This document shows positions 1 to 12,125 of a DNA stretch of 64,000 bases, piece after piece. Source of the stretch: Albula goreensis. Taxonomy: Eukaryota > Chordata > Actinopteri > Albuliformes > Albulidae. The stretch covers positions 20,619,332-20,683,331 of the forward strand of contig CM040746.1 of NCBI GenBank assembly GCA_022829145.1. Direction: 5' to 3'. How positions within the stretch are numbered: the first letter of the stretch is position 1; each line of letters starts with the position of its first letter. The translations under genes and the position numbers were made by a program. The notes beneath the pieces are model-generated. The model ran no database searches and had not been told where the DNA came from. It saw only the letters and a program-made list of their open reading frames with translations.

Positions 1-572
1 TATAACCTACAAGTAATGCTTTAAAAGGTGATTAAAAAACTTTATTAAAAAAACTCTTACAGAACCACAGCTGCAGTCTAAGAGAATGTTCCTGTGGCAT
101 GGACAAAAAAAAAGTTTCAGGGAAATTTTGGGAACCAAAGTCTGTTAGAGGGCTTGTTTTTTACATACGGTTTTATAAGTTATCATTTTGTGCACCCAAA
201 GTCTTTGGTGAACATAACATAGCCAACCTCTGAACCTGTTAAATATGAGTATATTATATTGCTGAAAACTATGCATGATGAATATATTTCTGTAGCGTTA
301 GATGTACGTACTGTAGCATGTTACAACCATGACAGCACACTTTACTGAGGTGAACACCTGTAGACCTTCAGCCTAATTATTAAATATTAGTGTCTGTGAA
401 TATCAGAATGTGCCTGCAAGTGGAAAGTGCATTTTAGGTATATCCATAAAGCTGCTTTAACTGACTGACAGAGTTGTTTATTGATTACCTTTTTCTCTTT
501 ATGTCTGTACATGATATATATTCCCTCATTTCACTACATCACCAGTTAAATGTATTGTTTTCAGAAAATGTG

Positions 573-586
573 ATAACCATGGCAAC
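573..586. promoter_or_regulatory. X-box-like palindrome (possible RFX site)
   Basis: The sequence ataaccatggcaac has an RFX-type right half (ggcaac) and a one-mismatch left half around a 2-bp spacer. Such sites occur by chance, and nothing else here looks like a promoter, so this is only a motif match. Confidence 0.2.
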
Positions 587-596
587 AATCCATGTA

Positions 597-617
597 TAAT
601 AATAATAATAATAATAA
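597..617. repeat. (ATA)n microsatellite
   Basis: About seven uninterrupted trinucleotide units are seen directly. Confidence 0.9.
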
Positions 618-1520
618 ACATTCCTAAGAAATGGTGTCATCTACATGATATGTAGCCCAATTGTCTACTTTTTGCATATTGTTATAATTCTCAAACAGAG
701 AGTATTTGTGACGAGTAATGGGAGTAAGGGAACTCTCACCGAGAGATCACAGATAGGTTTTATTTACAAAACATCTTTATTGTTATCTCACTGAAATGAG
801 AGATCGACACTTTTTTGCTTGGCTCAATAGTGCAGCACAAAAGGCCCATTGTTCACTAAGCCCAATGCTCTCGATCCCAAAGGATAAAAAAGAATAATTG
901 CTACACTCGCACCTTCCAGTATCCATGTCCCTTGTCACTATGTAGCTGCGATGAGTAGATAGCGACTACAGCAGAAGTGGGTGCAACCATCTAGTCACCA
1001 CTGCTCCTGCCATGAAATCATTCTCACTGAGCCCTTTCGGCAATGCTGAAATTGAATGTGCGGCTTGTTTTCAAATACAAGTTTGCTTTTACATGTCACT
1101 GTCACATGCCGGTTGTGTCTCTGGAATGCACTCATGTTACTGTACATGTTACTGTATCACTTTCAAACTTTTTCAATGTGGTCTTAGCAGATGAGGCTTT
1201 TCTCAGAATACAGCATATTCTTTCATTTGGATTCACACATAGCCCAATAACATGAAAATAATATTTCATCTTAAGGGTTTCTTTAAACTAGCTTCTCAAT
1301 GTTATTTAAAATTTACTGAAATTTACATATTATATGTTAATACTCTAGCAAGCTAACTTGCACAGTTGGTATAACTTACTTTATGTTAACTCATTAGACA
1401 AAGTTATCTATTTGAAGCGATAATGTCATGAAGCGTTCATTGACAGTAACTCCCATTTGAGAAGCCATGCATGAAATGTTGAACAAATTCAGCCCAAAGG
1501 TGACATTTGAGATGGCACTA

Positions 1521-1745
1521 CGCTCTTAGAAAAAAAAAACGGTTCCTAAAGGGTTCTTCTCTTGGGGGATCCCTTAAAGGTTCATCTTTGATATGTATTT
1601 CATTCATAGGTTCTCTATAGAACATTATTCTGAGGGTTATATAAAGAACCCCTTAAAGATATATTTATCTAAGATGAACCTTTAAGGGTTCCCCCAGCAG
1701 AAAAACCTTTAAAGGTGCTAGAAAGAACTTTTTTCTGTAAAAGTG
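1521..1745. mobile_element. Palindromic MITE with TA target duplication (Tc1/mariner-type)
   Basis: The 225-bp element is a long imperfect inverted repeat. The left arm (cttagaaaaaaaaaacggttcc, then aaagggttcttc, then cttaaaggttcatctt) is mirrored on the right by aagatgaacctttaag and then aaagaacttttttctgtaaaagtg. TA dinucleotides flank both ends (1519-1520 and 1746-1747), as expected for Tc1/mariner insertion. It has no coding capacity. Small foldback elements built from ggttct/agaacc motifs are common in teleost genomes. The family assignment is inferred from the TA flanks and the structure. Confidence 0.7.
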
Positions 1746-1747
1746 TA

Positions 1748-3903
1748 GTAGACTGACTGCATGGCACAGGCTATCTTAGGAAAGAATGTTAGCATAGCTC
1801 ATTCAAACAATGGTTTTTCTTCTGCATCTTGTCTGAGGTATTCTTTCCTTTTACTTGGATGTGCTGTTTTACTGTTTACAGAAGTACACGGTTAGATTTA
1901 AGTGAGTACAGATAAGGTACGATGGGATCTGAAACAATGACCACAACTTGAGGCACAAATGAAAAAGGCAAAATGAATAACAAGTTAATATCTGTCGTAA
2001 TGAGAGTCTGCGTTCAACAGAAGGAAATGAGATCTGCCTGAACGCAGGCTCTGGCGTTATTATGTCAGGCTAATGAAATGAAAATATGGAGGACGATGAT
2101 ATTATAAATATGGAGTGTGGTTTACAATTCCCCTTTTGTTTGATTACACTGCACAGTTGATTTCTCTCATTTCAGGGATGAGCAGGGCTGGATGGGGGCC
2201 ACCGCAGGGTAGCCTACATATGAACACTTCAATTCAGTTAAATTTAATTAGTGCAACAGAGGGAAAAAATGCAATAAGGCCCCAAACAATGAAATGAATT
2301 ACTCATGAGTGGAAGCTTATCAAATCTACATTCTTAGATGTTGAGAATATAAAATCGTAATGTAATGCAAGACAAGTGGAAAATGTACATGTAAAACAGG
2401 GATCAAGCATGACCCAAGGGTGCAATTTATTATAAAAATCCATCAAAAATGTCTTGGAATGGACTGGTTCTGTATGGAATGGATTGGTAAGTATACATCA
2501 AACTTTGTATTGATAATCCTATGAAATAAAACAATCTATAGCTCTCTGCTTGGTTTAAACAGCACCAAGGGGCTGTTCTGTGAAAAATGTACCCCTACAT
2601 ATATCAAATAAGAGCTTGAAATTAATTTTAAGTCTGAAGGAAACAGTCACTTTTAAAGCATTTTCTCTATCATCCATGCTACAGAAGTGCTATAGCACCA
2701 GTGGAAAGATCACTGGAAAGATAAAGAAAAAAATACATGCAGTTTTTTATAACCTAGAGAAAAATTAAGTTTCTATTAATCAAAACTCATGTATATTTTC
2801 AAGGAAAAATAATAACAATGGGATACCAATTAATATTTTGCTCACAACAAGTTCACAAAAAAGTTTTGTCCTTAAGGATATACCCTTACCAATATGCCGA
2901 CATTAATTGGCATGATTGGCACTATAACTTTATAAAACTGCTGAAAAAAATTGTTAACTGTGTCAAACTGTTACTGATCTGCCAGGTTATGTCACTGAGT
3001 ACCTGTAATTGCTTTATTTCATGCCACATGTCACTGGCTTGTGCAGTAGATGGGCATAGCCAAAGTACAGTAAGCCAATACCAATGCCAATTCATTGCAT
3101 TGCTTGTGCAGACCTGGTGCAGCGCAAACAAATGAAAGGGTATTTCTTGGCCTGCTCCAGTAAATAATTAAGTGTTGAAACACATTACTTCTCTCTAAAA
3201 TGCTATACATACATGATCTGATGCATGTCATATTTTATAACTGTGTTCTTGCCCAATTCCCTTTAGTAAAATTCCCCATTTTGCCTTACCAGCTATTTGA
3301 CTACTTCAGTAGATGAAGACATTTGGTAAGTTTTTCCTTCAAGGTTTATTCAGTGGCACCAAGAAAATAATTAGTAACTTTGCAAAAGAAAAAAAACACC
3401 TTGCAAATAATCACTAGACCTTATGACCATATTAAAATTTGCACTTTAGAACATTCTTGTGTTTAAGAAACTTCCCTGAATTTTTTGAAGGCATTTTGTA
3501 CTTGCACATGGAGAACCATATTGAGGTACAAAAGAATGTGCTTTGTTTTACAAATTACAATTTCCCTGAAGTAGACCAATTCATAAAATGCTTTTAGTAC
3601 ACAAGCAAATGCTCTCCCTGCCCACTTCATTACATCTCACACTACTGAGGCTGTCTGCTCTTTGTACTACAGAAATAACACATGTCCCAAGCATTTCACT
3701 GGAGGACTGAAGAACACTTATTACATGGGCTTGCTATATTGATTCTGCACTTTATTGCCCCTGAATAAAATGGACTAATACAGTTTCCACACCATTTGAT
3801 CATGGTTGTTTCAATCCCAATGCCTGTATTCAACATCAGAAAACTGGATGTTCGGTTCCATGCAGAGAATACCATTTTTGTTCCAAATTTTTCAGGTGGG
3901 GTG
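1748..3903. other. AT-rich stretch without a gene
   Basis: No exon-like structure is seen. One small perfect inverted repeat, ctgcgttca/tgaacgcag at 2008-2016 and 2039-2047, lies in a slightly GC-richer patch. Open frames of 60-105 codons here have low-complexity AT-driven composition and no recognisable motifs. Confidence 0.5.
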
Positions 3904-4395
3904 TGAGAGGATTCAAAAGCAGACCAGCGAGAACAGGATTCTACTTTAACAGTTTATTATGCCAACCTAAAACAGAAACAGCGCAAGGCAAAGGTCCAGC
4001 AACAGTAGCACAAAAACACTAGGCAAAGCACAAATCCAAGGAAACAGGCTGAGATTAGAACACAGGTAAGCAGGCTGAAGACAGTACAGCCATGGGCTAA
4101 GCCAAAAAAAAAAAACTTTCAAGTACAAAAACTAGGCAGAGGTCAAAACCCAGGAAAATGCCAGAAAGAAAAAGAAAGAAAAAAAACCTAAGGTTTATAT
4201 GCAAGACTAATGACAGTCTATGAGGAGCAGGTGTAGAGTCATCAAGGCAGGTGATTGGCCTTGGTTCACTGGAGACTTCTCAGGGCAGGGAGATACCTGA
4301 GAGCAGATAGACACACGGGCAAGCCCACAAACACTTGGTCACACGCGTTCACAGAGAGGGGGGGAAAAGAGGACTCGGAGGCAGAGGTACTCGGT
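3904..4395. repeat. Probable dispersed repeat of unclear class
   Basis: The block is A-rich on the plus strand, with repeated phrases such as aggcaaaggtccagcaac, aggcaaagcacaaatcc, acacaggtaagcaggctg and gaggagcaggtgtag, then a G-rich end. This aacaggcaaag/acacagg texture resembles dispersed repeats I have seen in fish genomes. No terminal repeats, target duplication or coding frame could be fixed, so class and boundaries are uncertain. Confidence 0.4.
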
Positions 4396-5153
4396 CAGTT
4401 TGCAACAAAATTCTTATAATTAACATTGTTTATTTGAGCTGTTCACTGGGAACCAATCTGTGGCTTATATTACGTGGCAGTTACCTAATTTAAATACTTA
4501 AAGACAGATATATTTTCAGTGGTGTGTATGTACACCAAAAACAATATTTTTTTTCTTATCTGGTTGTTAAACAATTTTGGGACAGCTGTCTCCATTAAAG
4601 CTTAATTAGTTCTTCAATTAATTGTTGTTAGCTCTAAAACAGTTCATTGAACAACTAGTTATTCTTAATTAAGCTGAATCATAATCTCTATTGCTATATC
4701 TATAAGGACCAGAATTAACTCAAATTATGTTACTTGTGTCAAAAATAGGAAACCATACAACACTTTTTACTCACACAACACCAGTAGAACATACCTACCA
4801 AGTGGTCAAAACAGAATTTATATTCAGTTAACAGCTTAATAAAATGGACTAATTGAGAACTCAAATGGAAGGAAAACCAGCACATACAATGTGTCCCCAG
4901 GTCCTGAAGTATAAAATGCTGAGCTGAATAGTGTCAGCATTTGCCATGACAATAGCTTACAGAAGATATGAAAATGCTGACAAAGTTCTGCTAAAGGTAA
5001 TCGATTTCCCAAACATGTATGGTGTCCATGTGGAATGCTTCAACATAAATTTCTTGTATGTTGTTTTCATGGCATCACTCGAACCAGCTGTGATTTCTCA
5101 AAAGCTTGTGCTGACCTTGAAATCTGTGAAAGTTCTTCTTTTTTATTCCTCAG
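4396..5153. other. AT-rich stretch leading to a strong splice acceptor
   Basis: No gene is seen. The end of the stretch is a pyrimidine-rich tract (from gttcttc to the final cag at 5151-5153) that would serve as the 3' splice site of the candidate exon beginning at 5154. Confidence 0.4.
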
Positions 5154-5343
5154 ATTCCCATCATCAGCTCTGGATGATTTCTAAGCCCGCCAATATTTTT
5201 TGATGGACCTTTCAATACGAGCGCCTGTCAATTCCATCGTGATTGATGGTCCCTGCTAGGGTCCTTGACTTTCAGTCTGATTTCACTGTTACAAGCAGAT
5301 GTCTCTTCTGAATGCACCAAAGGACTAAATTGATGGCACAGGG

Positions 5344-5513
5344 ATGATTTTGTCCAGTTCTAGTTCTTCATACACTCCACATTTTGTATCCGGTGCTATG
5401 GGATTTGGTATCATAGATCCTCACTCTTGGAGTCAACCTTCTGCAGACTGGTTGCGGCGAGGGGGTCACCTGACCAGTTACTTGGATTCCGGAGTCAGCT
5501 CTTTGTCTGAGAG
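5344..5513 (+). CDS. Candidate first coding exon, product unknown
   Basis: This is the coding part of a candidate exon spanning 5154-5513. Upstream, a strong polypyrimidine tract ends in AG at 5152-5153. All three frames are closed at the start of the exon, so about 190 nt would be 5' UTR. ATG at 5344 follows an in-frame TAA (about 5326) and opens 56 codons plus 2 nt to a consensus donor, AG|GTGAGT, at 5514. The peptide starts MILSSSSSSYTP, has FGIIDPHSWSQPSADW in the middle and ends TSYLDSGVSSLSE. It has mixed, protein-like composition, is rich in Ser, and shows no signal peptide, membrane segment or catalytic motif. I do not recognise it. It could be a transcript-specific N-terminus of a gene continuing to the right (phase 2), or a chance open frame between good splice sites. 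No partner exon in the window was identified. Confidence 0.33.
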
Positions 5514-8500
5514 GTGAGTAGAATGTGTATGGATGTACTAGAAAATGTATATATCAAGCAGAAATCTTGAACAAATTTTTTATGCTTCTTTTGCGGCTGT
5601 TGTTCCCTGAGGAAAAGGAGACAAATATCCGCACAGATGTGGACAGAGTCATGTCTCGTACACAGTACAAACAAGGGTACAGCTGGGGAGGGGGCAAGGG
5701 ATTAAAGCAAAATTAGCACTCAACTCACAAGCAGCCAAATACACAGGAATTTAAACTTGATATGCTGTAATTGACATGTGAACTACTTTTAATGTTATTT
5801 ATGCAATACAAATTGAGAATGCAAATAATTACTGCAGTGCAATTTGATAAGACTAGAACGACACATGTACCAATGCACTGTAATGTGATGTAAAACTATT
5901 TCTGCTAGTAGAGCATTTTCATTTTTAATACATTGCTGCAAAAATAACAAATAATATGTAGCTACATTTGTGACCTAATACATTACATGTAACACATAAA
6001 ATTGAATACATTTGATTTCAGCTAACATGAGGACTATTTTGCCATGAAAAAAGCTTATTAAAAATATTGTTGAATGATGGGAAAAAAAGCTTATGTATTG
6101 TAACATGTGATAGCCAGATGGAAAATTGCACTTACCTCAGAACAGTATGCTACATGGATGAAGCATAACTTATCCTATGAGTTGAAATGACATGAGCTGC
6201 AGCTTTGTTTCAAGTTTATAATAGTATATTAGTATTCTATTAATGAGGTCAACAGTGTGTTGGCTGCTTTTGCTGGTATTTTTTATTTTGAATCTTATTG
6301 AGGAAGAAACGTTTATCTTGGATAAACTTGACCATCATCATCATGGATGGTCATTTTTAACTTTCCAGGACAGAACCTCATTTGTTAAACCTCAAGAGCT
6401 GAAATCCAAGTTTTGTGTCTTTAATATGTTCTGCCTATTTTATTATCATAAGTCTATCAAGCTGTGGAAAGAAATATGTGAAACCAATAAGGATATGAGT
6501 GCAAAATGATAACACACAGGAAGTATGGATTGAAATGCTGACTTGTCATCCTACCTCACTCTGCATTTATAGAATAAAATACATCAAACAAGTAAAAAGA
6601 TTACTTTGATTATTTGAAAAAAAGAAGCCAATTATGCATCCTGAAATCCTGCAAATCTCCGCAAAATCAGGGACAATCCATCTACACTTGCAGAGACAGT
6701 CAGATCAGGCAACCCTTCAGAACATCATCCCAGACAATGTGAGAGAGTTTTCATCTTCATTGCAGTGAAGCTTCAAATGGCTCCCCTTACTGTCTGACTG
6801 TATCGAATCGAACCACTGTGGTGAAATGCTGTAATACAGTTTCAATCCCCCCCCCCCACCAAAAAAAAAAACTCAGGGACCATGTATAATCAAAAATGTT
6901 ATGAAGCTGCAGGTCTGCCTGCAGAATACATTCTCTGCGCCTTTCTGGGATGTGCTCTCTGGGAAAAAGCTCTGCTATGCACAGTGGTAGATTTGTTAGA
7001 CATTTGTTCTGTATCTAGATCTTACACTTACAAAGAATATCCTTTTAACCCTGGTTACAGTGCAGCAGAAAATCTTAATTTTCTTTCAGTGAACAATACA
7101 TAATGCTGCAGCATCTCACCATAAGTATTTTAACCCAAACATCCTTGTTAAAAACTTGTCTGGCTTAATTAATAGATGAAATGCAGGCTATTAGCAAGAG
7201 GATGTAGTCAAATTTCTGTTTTCTGAACACATTCTCTTGGTTTATGGTGACTGGAGCTTTCTTATGGGCATCCTGTGAGACTTGCTTGCGGGGTATTGTT
7301 GTGTCACCTACAGTGAAAGCTTGATTGGATTAACATAGTATTTTGGGGTTTCAGGGTTTCGGGATCATCTGAATAATGACCCCAACTTAACTGTCAGTCA
7401 TCCCATTTGTTTTCATAACCAGTACAAATGGTAGCTATAAAGAGGTGACTAAGCACCTTGAATGGGTGATATAAGGCCAGTATGAATGACATTAGATGTT
7501 TCAGATGTCATAATATTTTGTGATACATAATACTTCCAAGCTAGTTTAAAAATGAAACCAGTGTTCTACAACATTTTAAAGCATTATGAGTAATTTTACA
7601 GTTCTCTTGAATCATATGGCTTTCTATAGTGGAATAATAACTCTCTTTAGTTTTGTGGGAGTGCCACAATTAAATTTTGGCCCAGTATGTCATATTGTTC
7701 ATATTGAGGACCATTATGTTTTTGATGATCAAAACTTAACAAGAGACATCATTTTACTGGAATAGATAACATACTATTCAATGTTTGTCATGAGCATGTC
7801 TATGTTATGTCCTATGTGTATTTGTCTACTTGAGTTATAATTCCCATGAAGCTGTAACTGTAATGTAGTTATCTGAATTCTGAATTGTGAGTAGTTTGAT
7901 ACTGTAGCATGTATTATTTGTATAAGTCTGTAAATTGTCTCTGTGCACTGAAGGCAAGTGTACTCTATTATATTCTTGAAAACTGGTGTAGAAATTAGCA
8001 TTGCATAAAAATGCTTAATACAAATGTTTAAAGGAGTGTAAGATAGAACTTTGCTGAGCTGTAAAACTAAGGCTGCCACATTTGCTCCTAAACTTTACAA
8101 ACATAATAGATTTGTCACCTGAGTAATAGGTGCAAGAAGATAATGCCATGACCCATGGGAAAATGTTTTAGGAGGAAGTCAGAGAATGGAATTTTATAGT
8201 CAAACTATACATACTTTCACTAACATGTCAGGTTTCTGACATAGATCATTATTGCAACTCGACTCTAGGGTGTAATATGTAACATCAGGATACATCAGGT
8301 AAACAGTTAATGCGTTCAGTTCTCTCTTAGAACCACCAGCGAGGTTGCTTTCAGTTCAAACAATTCTTTCAACTGAAGATGTGATCAGGCATAAACTGTC
8401 ACACTGTTCAGGAACAATCCTTCCATGAAATCTGGTAACAGGCCCCACAGGCCCCTTAATGGGGAGGAATGATCCGTCTATCCAGGAGCAAGCTAAATCA

Positions 8501-9880
8501 GTAATTAAATTGTGGCATTCATTCAGCATTAATTGGTTTTTGCCATTGTGTACTCTGAGATGGAGAAATGGTCTGGTCTTTCCTTAAAAAGGCAAAGTGT
8601 CATGCACCCTGCAACAATGTTGGACAAATTAAACTTATTGTTGTTACCTTTTGTATGGTAAAATGAAAAATCGATCTTTTTGCAATCAAGTTTGACAGAT
8701 ATGAAACAACAGGTATAGATCATTATTTAATTAACTAAAAATATACTTATTGTGTTATTTATTCTCCTTGAACTCTTGATGGGCAAGGACGTTGTGGAGT
8801 AGTCTTTATTTCAAAGGAAAATAAATTCTAAAAAAATGTAATTTTTACCAGATTTTAAAATATTATTTTAATGTCTGGTAATTATTGTGACAAAGGCTGG
8901 AGGCTGCTCGCAGTCTGAGCCTTTGGATGAACTGACTATTCTTTTTTATTAGCTTTATTTTTAATGGTACAGAGCACTGTTTGACTGGCTTATTGATGGT
9001 AATACTGCATGATGATGACTTCATCTTATCACCCAAGGTAACATCTGCTGGCAGTTTTCCACTACAGCATTCTGAATAATGAAATAATGTGCACAGTCTG
9101 ACTATTGAAACAAAAAAATCACCGTCTTAAAACTATTCTTATTTTTGTGTGCCAGTACAGTTCTTTTTTTTTGTTTGAAGTAACAGCATTTCTATTTTTC
9201 TCAGTTCTACATGGAGATTTTTGTAATATTTTAATTTTTGTCTGTTTCAAATATGGGAAAGGTGTGTATTATCTCAGACAAAAATTTGTATTACAATATA
9301 ATGATGCATCCTTGTGGTCTAATGGTGGCCAGGCTTAATATCGCACATGCATGTGTTAAGCTTATGAGGAATGGATATGATTAAAGCCAGTTTAATACAA
9401 ATGACTAAAATGAGAAGATGCAAACACCTTGGCAATGTGTCACCTAAAGTCTTAATCAGGGCTGTGCCACAAACTGAATGATATTGAAATCTCCACAAAG
9501 CTGCTCATGGTAAGATTATTTATCATGTCAAACAAACCATTGAAGGTATGGGAATAAAAATGTTTTGGCTGATGATTCATTGTTGCTGGTCAACATGAAG
9601 ATAGCAATGGATTGCCCATGTGCACTGTTGTGACTGGATGGCAATTATAAAAAAATATTATAGAATATTATTGACAAGCTTGGCCAAATTGAGATCATTC
9701 GATTTGCCTTACAGACCACCCTTGAGGGGTGCCTTTGATACGCTGGTGATGACAATCTGACATACACCAGTAAAAATGAGAAATACTATTCATATAAAAA
9801 TTGAGAAAAAGAATCTACCAGATTAATTATGCCTGTCGCACTCCGTATACCGTGGAAAATACTGATTATGAGAAGTGTTT
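5514..9880. other. Long AT-rich stretch, no gene seen
   Basis: No splice-bounded open frames or transposase-like motifs are seen. There is a poly-C run joined to a poly-A run near 6848-6871. Short open frames at 6.2-6.5, 6.9-7.1, 7.8-8.1 and 9.1-9.3 kb are hydrophobic or AT-biased and look random. Confidence 0.5.
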
Positions 9881-9889
9881 ATTCGCCAG

Positions 9890-10233
9890 GGGTGCTGTCA
9901 GTCATTCGGGCTCATTGCGCGGGCTGAATGCTTGCAAGTAAGAATGTGTGCATTGGACAATTATTCCACTAACTCCTCCCATTTTTTCTGAAAGTAGCCA
10001 ATATGGGTGAAATGGGGCGTGTTTGTAGGGCGGGCTCCCGTGTGGTGCTGATGCTGTGTCTTCTGTTCCAGGGGTGCAGGTGGAACGGCAGGGCTAGCAC
10101 CGTCTGCATCTGCTCGCGGGAGAAGGAAAAAAAAAACGACTGCATTCTATCTTCTGTGTACTGGATCAAAAATTAACTGCCAATCCAGGAATATTACTTA
10201 TCGGCAAAACCTGGGAGATGTAAGACGACACAA
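9890..10233 (+). promoter_or_regulatory. Candidate promoter and 5' exon region
   Basis: This block is richer in G+C and CpG than its surroundings (for example cattcggg, attgcgcgggc, ggggcgtg, tctgctcgcggg). It contains a CCAAT motif at about 9997 (agccaatatggg) and a GC-box-like gggcggg at about 10028. Two possible 5' splice sites follow, gat|gtaaga near 10220 and caa|gtaagc at 10234. If the second is used, the next good acceptor to the right is at 12050, where an ATG lies immediately inside the exon. This gives a coherent model of a non-coding exon 1 followed by a start-codon exon. All of it is inference from motifs. Confidence 0.3.
10003..10176 (+). CDS. Small signal-peptide-like open frame, unknown
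   Basis: ATG at 10003 opens 57 codons ending with TAA at 10174-10176. The N-terminal third has the layout of a secretion signal: a basic stretch with RVCRAGSR, then a hydrophobic core VVLMLCLLFQG, then a polar region with three further Cys (CRWN..., VCICSREKEKKND). The C-terminal part is low in information, and the lysine run comes from an A10 tract. It lies inside the candidate promoter/5' exon, so it may be an upstream open frame, an alternative start whose frame is completed by splicing, or chance. I recognise no family, and the start has no independent support. Confidence 0.18.
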   Translation: MGEMGRVCRAGSRVVLMLCLLFQGCRWNGRASTVCICSREKEKKNDCILSSVYWIKN

Positions 10234-10239
10234 GTAAGC

Positions 10240-12049
10240 ACCCTTTCAAATATTTGTATTTTATTGTGTCACCACAAATGTCTTGATTGCATTCAAAATT
10301 TGGAGACACCAAACCCTTCTGTGTAGTTATGTCGGATGATAGACATTTTGCAGCTCGCGGCAACGGTTATGATTAAGGTATTTTTAAATATCTTAACTAT
10401 CAGTAGTACTCAAAGAACAGCGGGATTATTTATCATAGGCATTTTACAGGTAGAGTGTGCCTTTGTGCTGTGTAATTTCGAAAGGGTTAAAATCATAGTG
10501 ATGCGCTTCTTGGGTACATAGCCCAGACGGAAAGCAAGCAAAATGCAAAGGACATCAATGTGTCTACGTGGATCCGTCAGATGCCAGGGAACGGAAAGGA
10601 GACTGAGGGTCAACTCGGTTTTAAGGCGTAACTGGCTGGTGGGTATACGGAGTTTTGCTGGTAGTTTAAAAAATGCCAATTTTTGTTTTTACAATATTAG
10701 CTTTCGTTTGCGAAAGAAAAATGTACATTCACACTCACGTGTTTCAAAGTGGCATTGATATTGTGAAGGTTGTGCATTGTTTCCAGTTAAGAAAAACCGT
10801 CAGCTGTATCTTTATTTTAAATATTTTTTTACCTGAAATTGCTGGACGTGATTAATATAGCAGTGTGTCCCAACAGACAAGAAACGTTGTCGTGTACTGT
10901 TCCGCGCGTGGTTTGAACGGTACAAGTTTTCTCATATAGTCAAATATGGTTCAAGCCAGATACAAATAATTGTAAACTAAACAGAAACAAAAACATTCTG
11001 ACACAAAATTAATTGAAACAATACCCGTGTCCTGTGTCCTGTTCTTTATCTCAGCTGATTGTATGCCGATTAAAATGTTGAATAGCCTTGGTGTCTTCTG
11101 AAAACGAGCAGTTTTTTCTGTGACCGGGAAGTTACCGTGCATGTTGCAAAGGTCGTGCTTTGCATTTTGCATATTATTTTTCGTAAGCACTAGTGGGCTC
11201 GAGTTGCTAATGACACTCGGACGCTTTTTTGGTGGTATTGGTTTGAACAGTAGCCTACATTAGGGTGACTGGTAAACACGTTACATATTTTTCAACTGTT
11301 TGAAAATCAGTATTAAAACATGCTCTTTCGCTCTTGTATTCATTAATTATATCTGTGTGTAGTATGAGCATGTTTCGTTGAATAGTGTGGCGAACTATTG
11401 TACTAATGTGTGATTCCTAAGGACTGTTAAAATGTGACACAAATGTCCGCTATTGTATAGTGCACTCGAGTCCGCTGGGGTGCGTAATGGTCTCTTCGCA
11501 AAACCCCTCAAAATTTAAAACGTATATGGAAATTCAGTGTCGATTTCCACAACCATTCGAGGACTTCGCCTCTGAGAGCACCTTGGCTTTGCCTACGGCT
11601 TTAGCTGTATGACGTAGATTGATTTGAATAGGTGGAACACAATCCAATAGACAATCTTCTAACTACAGACACAAGAGCCGTTTTTGACTGGGTAGATCTT
11701 GGAAGTGAATGATCAACTCTGTTGGAACCTCCATCATCTTTCAGCAAGCACGTATAAAAGCAATAAAAGCACAAGGCGCATTTTGCCTTTGTGTTACTTT
11801 GCAGCAGTTGCATTAATTGAATGAAGTTGAATGTATGCCTACGATTCATTTGGCCTGTAGCTTCAAATGTGATGGTATGTCTGCGACCCTCTCATATGCT
11901 AAATGGAATGTGGCGTGTCTTAATGGGATTGTATGAAGGAGATATTTGATCATCTAAATAATTATTTGATACATTTATCGTTTGTGCCCTAGCATACAGC
12001 TACATGGTTCAGGCACTTTTATGATATATAAAGATTAAAAATTAATTTC
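10240..12049. other. Candidate intron between possible exon 1 and exon 2
   Basis: No exon is seen. CpG dinucleotides remain fairly frequent to about 11.6 kb (for example actcgagtccgc near 11466 and ttcgaggacttcgcc near 11560), as expected downstream of a promoter. Open frames at 10.3-10.9 kb on both strands overlap and contradict one another. Confidence 0.35.
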
Positions 12050-12052
12050 AGT

Positions 12053-12125
12053 ATGTCCTGCTGGTATTCTGTGAAAGTCCTGCATATGATGGTAGTGGCA
12101 TGTGCCCTTGGACTCCCAACCACAG
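12053..12125 (+). CDS. Candidate signal-peptide exon, phase-1 donor
   Basis: The exon is bounded by tttcAG at 12050-12051 and ACAG|GTGAGC at 12126. ATG is one base inside it and opens 24 codons plus one nucleotide. The peptide begins MSCWYSVKVLHMM and continues VVACALGLPTT, with a hydrophobic core followed by small and proline residues, typical of a signal peptide near its cleavage site. The donor falls after the first base of a glycine codon (phase 1). First coding exons that carry only a signal peptide and end in phase 1 are usual in immunoglobulin-superfamily adhesion genes and many other secreted proteins, so this does not identify a gene. The pyrimidine tract is weak (an AT-rich run before ttaatttcag), which lowers confidence. 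Downstream exons are not in the window. Confidence 0.35.

Larger units (their letters stand above)
1..1518. other. AT-rich non-coding stretch
   Basis: No coding signal is seen. It contains a short ATA microsatellite and an X-box-like site (listed separately). Short open frames near 1.0-1.25 kb overlap one another in different frames and show no domain or splice context. Confidence 0.6.
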
